A stretch of 5,248 nucleotides of DNA, taken from an uncultured Chloroflexota bacterium (lineage in GTDB: Bacteria; Chloroflexota; Anaerolineae; Aggregatilineales; Phototrophicaceae). The position numbers and the translations under genes were made by a program. The notes under the pieces were generated by a model. It was not told the DNA's origin. It saw only the letters and a program-made list of their open reading frames with translations, and searched no databases. How positions within the stretch are numbered: the first letter of the stretch is position 1; every line of letters starts with the position of its first letter. The DNA is taken from positions 1 to 5,248 of the forward strand of contig CAIVEA010000304.1 of assembly GCA_903904765.1 (NCBI GenBank), written 5' to 3'. Below, piece by piece: positions 4,571 to 5,248 of this stretch.

Positions 4571-5248
4571 TTAGCCGCTGATGCTCCAACCGGGGAACGA
4601 AATCGGCGGTACGGTATCCCACAGGCCGATGTAGGCATCGTTGATGCGCTTGTTCAGCACATGCACCTGCGTGGTACTCACCAACCAGTCGTAGGCCACT
4701 TCGTCATGAACGATCTGCTGCATCTCATGATACAGCGGTAGGCGATCTGCCACCGCGCAACCGGGCATGGTGCGTGCCTGATCGAGCAGTTCGTCCACAC
4801 GCGGGTTCACGTAGGCCGCGAGGTTGAAGCCACCGCCGCCCATGACCACATTCTTGCTATGCAGCAAGTTGTAAGCGATGCCATCCACTTCGTTACCGCC
4901 GCCGAAGCCGACGATGGTGATGTCATACTTGCCGGGCAGCAGGACGTTGCCAAGGTAGGCGCTCCATTCCTGCTCAACGATGTTGATCTTGATGCCGATC
5001 TGGCTGAGCTGATCCTGCATAATCAGAGCGGCGTTGCTCCACAGGTCAACCAGCTTGCTGTAGACCAGATCAACCTCAAATTCCACGCCGTCCTTGTCCA
5101 CCGTGCCGTTGCCGTTGGTGTCCGTCCAGCCCGCTTCCGCCAGCAGCGCAGTCGCTTTTTCGGGGTCATACGCCCAAGGGGCAATGTCCGACATATCGTA
5201 AGGATTGTAGAACGAGGGGACGATCGGGCCAGACAGCGGCACGCTGCC
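4571..5248 (-). CDS. Second solute-binding protein, family 5, C-terminal part (partial, runs off the right edge)
   Basis: The visible 225 codons and stop form the C-terminal lobe of a family 5 solute-binding protein. The frame is open to the last base of the window. An apparent start at 5242 is only an internal GTG (Val, matching residue 329 of the other copy), so the true start lies outside. It aligns without gaps to residues 327-551 of the left copy, with 27 differences, about 88% identity. The YDPEKATALLAEAGW block, the DTNGNGTVD loop and the cysteine of PGCAVADRL are all kept. Changes cluster near the C-terminus (8 of the last 15 residues) and at scattered sites such as PHMDE to PRVDE and LNSRIQDS to LNKRINDA. 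It has its own terminator. It probably serves the same or a related importer with altered specificity or expression. Confidence 0.93.
   Translation of the reverse strand, partial: GSVPLSGPIVPSFYNPYDMSDIAPWAYDPEKATALLAEAGWTDTNGNGTVDKDGVEFEVDLVYSKLVDLWSNAALIMQDQLSQIGIKINIVEQEWSAYLGNVLLPGKYDITIVGFGGGNEVDGIAYNLLHSKNVVMGGGGFNLAAYVNPRVDELLDQARTMPGCAVADRLPLYHEMQQIVHDEVAYDWLVSTTQVHVLNKRINDAYIGLWDTVPPISFPGWSISG

Larger units (their letters stand above)
4508..5248 (-). repeat. Tandem duplication, unit B (cut by the window edge)
   Basis: This is the partner of 2626-3366, same orientation, offset 1,882 bp. The two units match through the terminator, 3' UTR and coding sequence up to the window edge, so the full extent of the repeat on the right is unseen. 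If unit B is full length, its gene should start near 6226 in this coordinate system. Confidence 0.9.

Noticed and set aside
4359..4581. Two short plus-strand frames (4359-4574 and 4393-4581) between the SBP genes.
   Set aside because: Both run through the hairpin terminator and into the end of the second SBP gene, with no ribosome-binding site. The region is better explained as promoter plus terminator.
5240..5242. Apparent start codon of the second SBP at 5242.
   Set aside because: The codon is GTG for an internal valine, and the frame and the similarity to the other copy continue to the window edge. The gene is simply cut there.

Overview
The window carries part of a peptide-type ABC uptake system (the PepT/Dpp-Opp family). 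By eye the base composition is moderately GC-rich. The organism is bacterial. A Chloroflexota-like source is my best guess, from the general look of the proteins and a CcmE-like N-terminus at the left edge. That is an impression from memory, not a demonstrated placement.

Layout, left to right. Positions 1-137 (minus) hold the first 45 codons of a small membrane-anchored protein that resembles the haem chaperone CcmE. Positions 138-450 are a divergent intergenic region with a good sigma70-type promoter facing right. Positions 451-1479 and 1509-2435 (plus) encode two inner-membrane permeases, DppB/OppB-like then DppC/OppC-like. They are 29 nt apart and almost certainly one operon, which ends at a strong intrinsic terminator (2464-2499). 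Positions 2500-2625 show nothing I can assign. A second, two-way hairpin terminator (2626-2665) separates the permease operon from a convergent gene at 2689-4344 (minus). That gene encodes a complete family 5 extracellular solute-binding protein (SBP). Upstream of it, 4345-4507 looks like a promoter/operator region, followed by another minus-strand terminator (4508-4547). Then comes the 3' part of a second SBP gene (4571 to beyond 5248, minus), a close paralogue of the first.

The two SBP genes form a tandem duplication with a period of exactly 1,882 bp. The copies align without net gaps over all 741 bp visible, terminators included. The proteins are about 88% identical over 225 residues (27 differences counted by eye). 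Each copy has its own terminator, and the complete copy has its own ribosome-binding site and likely promoter, so they can be expressed separately. The permeases and binding proteins presumably make one importer whose binding component has been duplicated, perhaps to widen or retune substrate range. No ATPase genes (DppD/DppF type) lie in the window, so they must be elsewhere. I see no novel defence system, mobile element, CRISPR array, rRNA or tRNA here. The points most worth a second look are the duplication, the unusually conserved 3' UTR with alternative pairing, and a calcium-loop-like insertion in the first permease.
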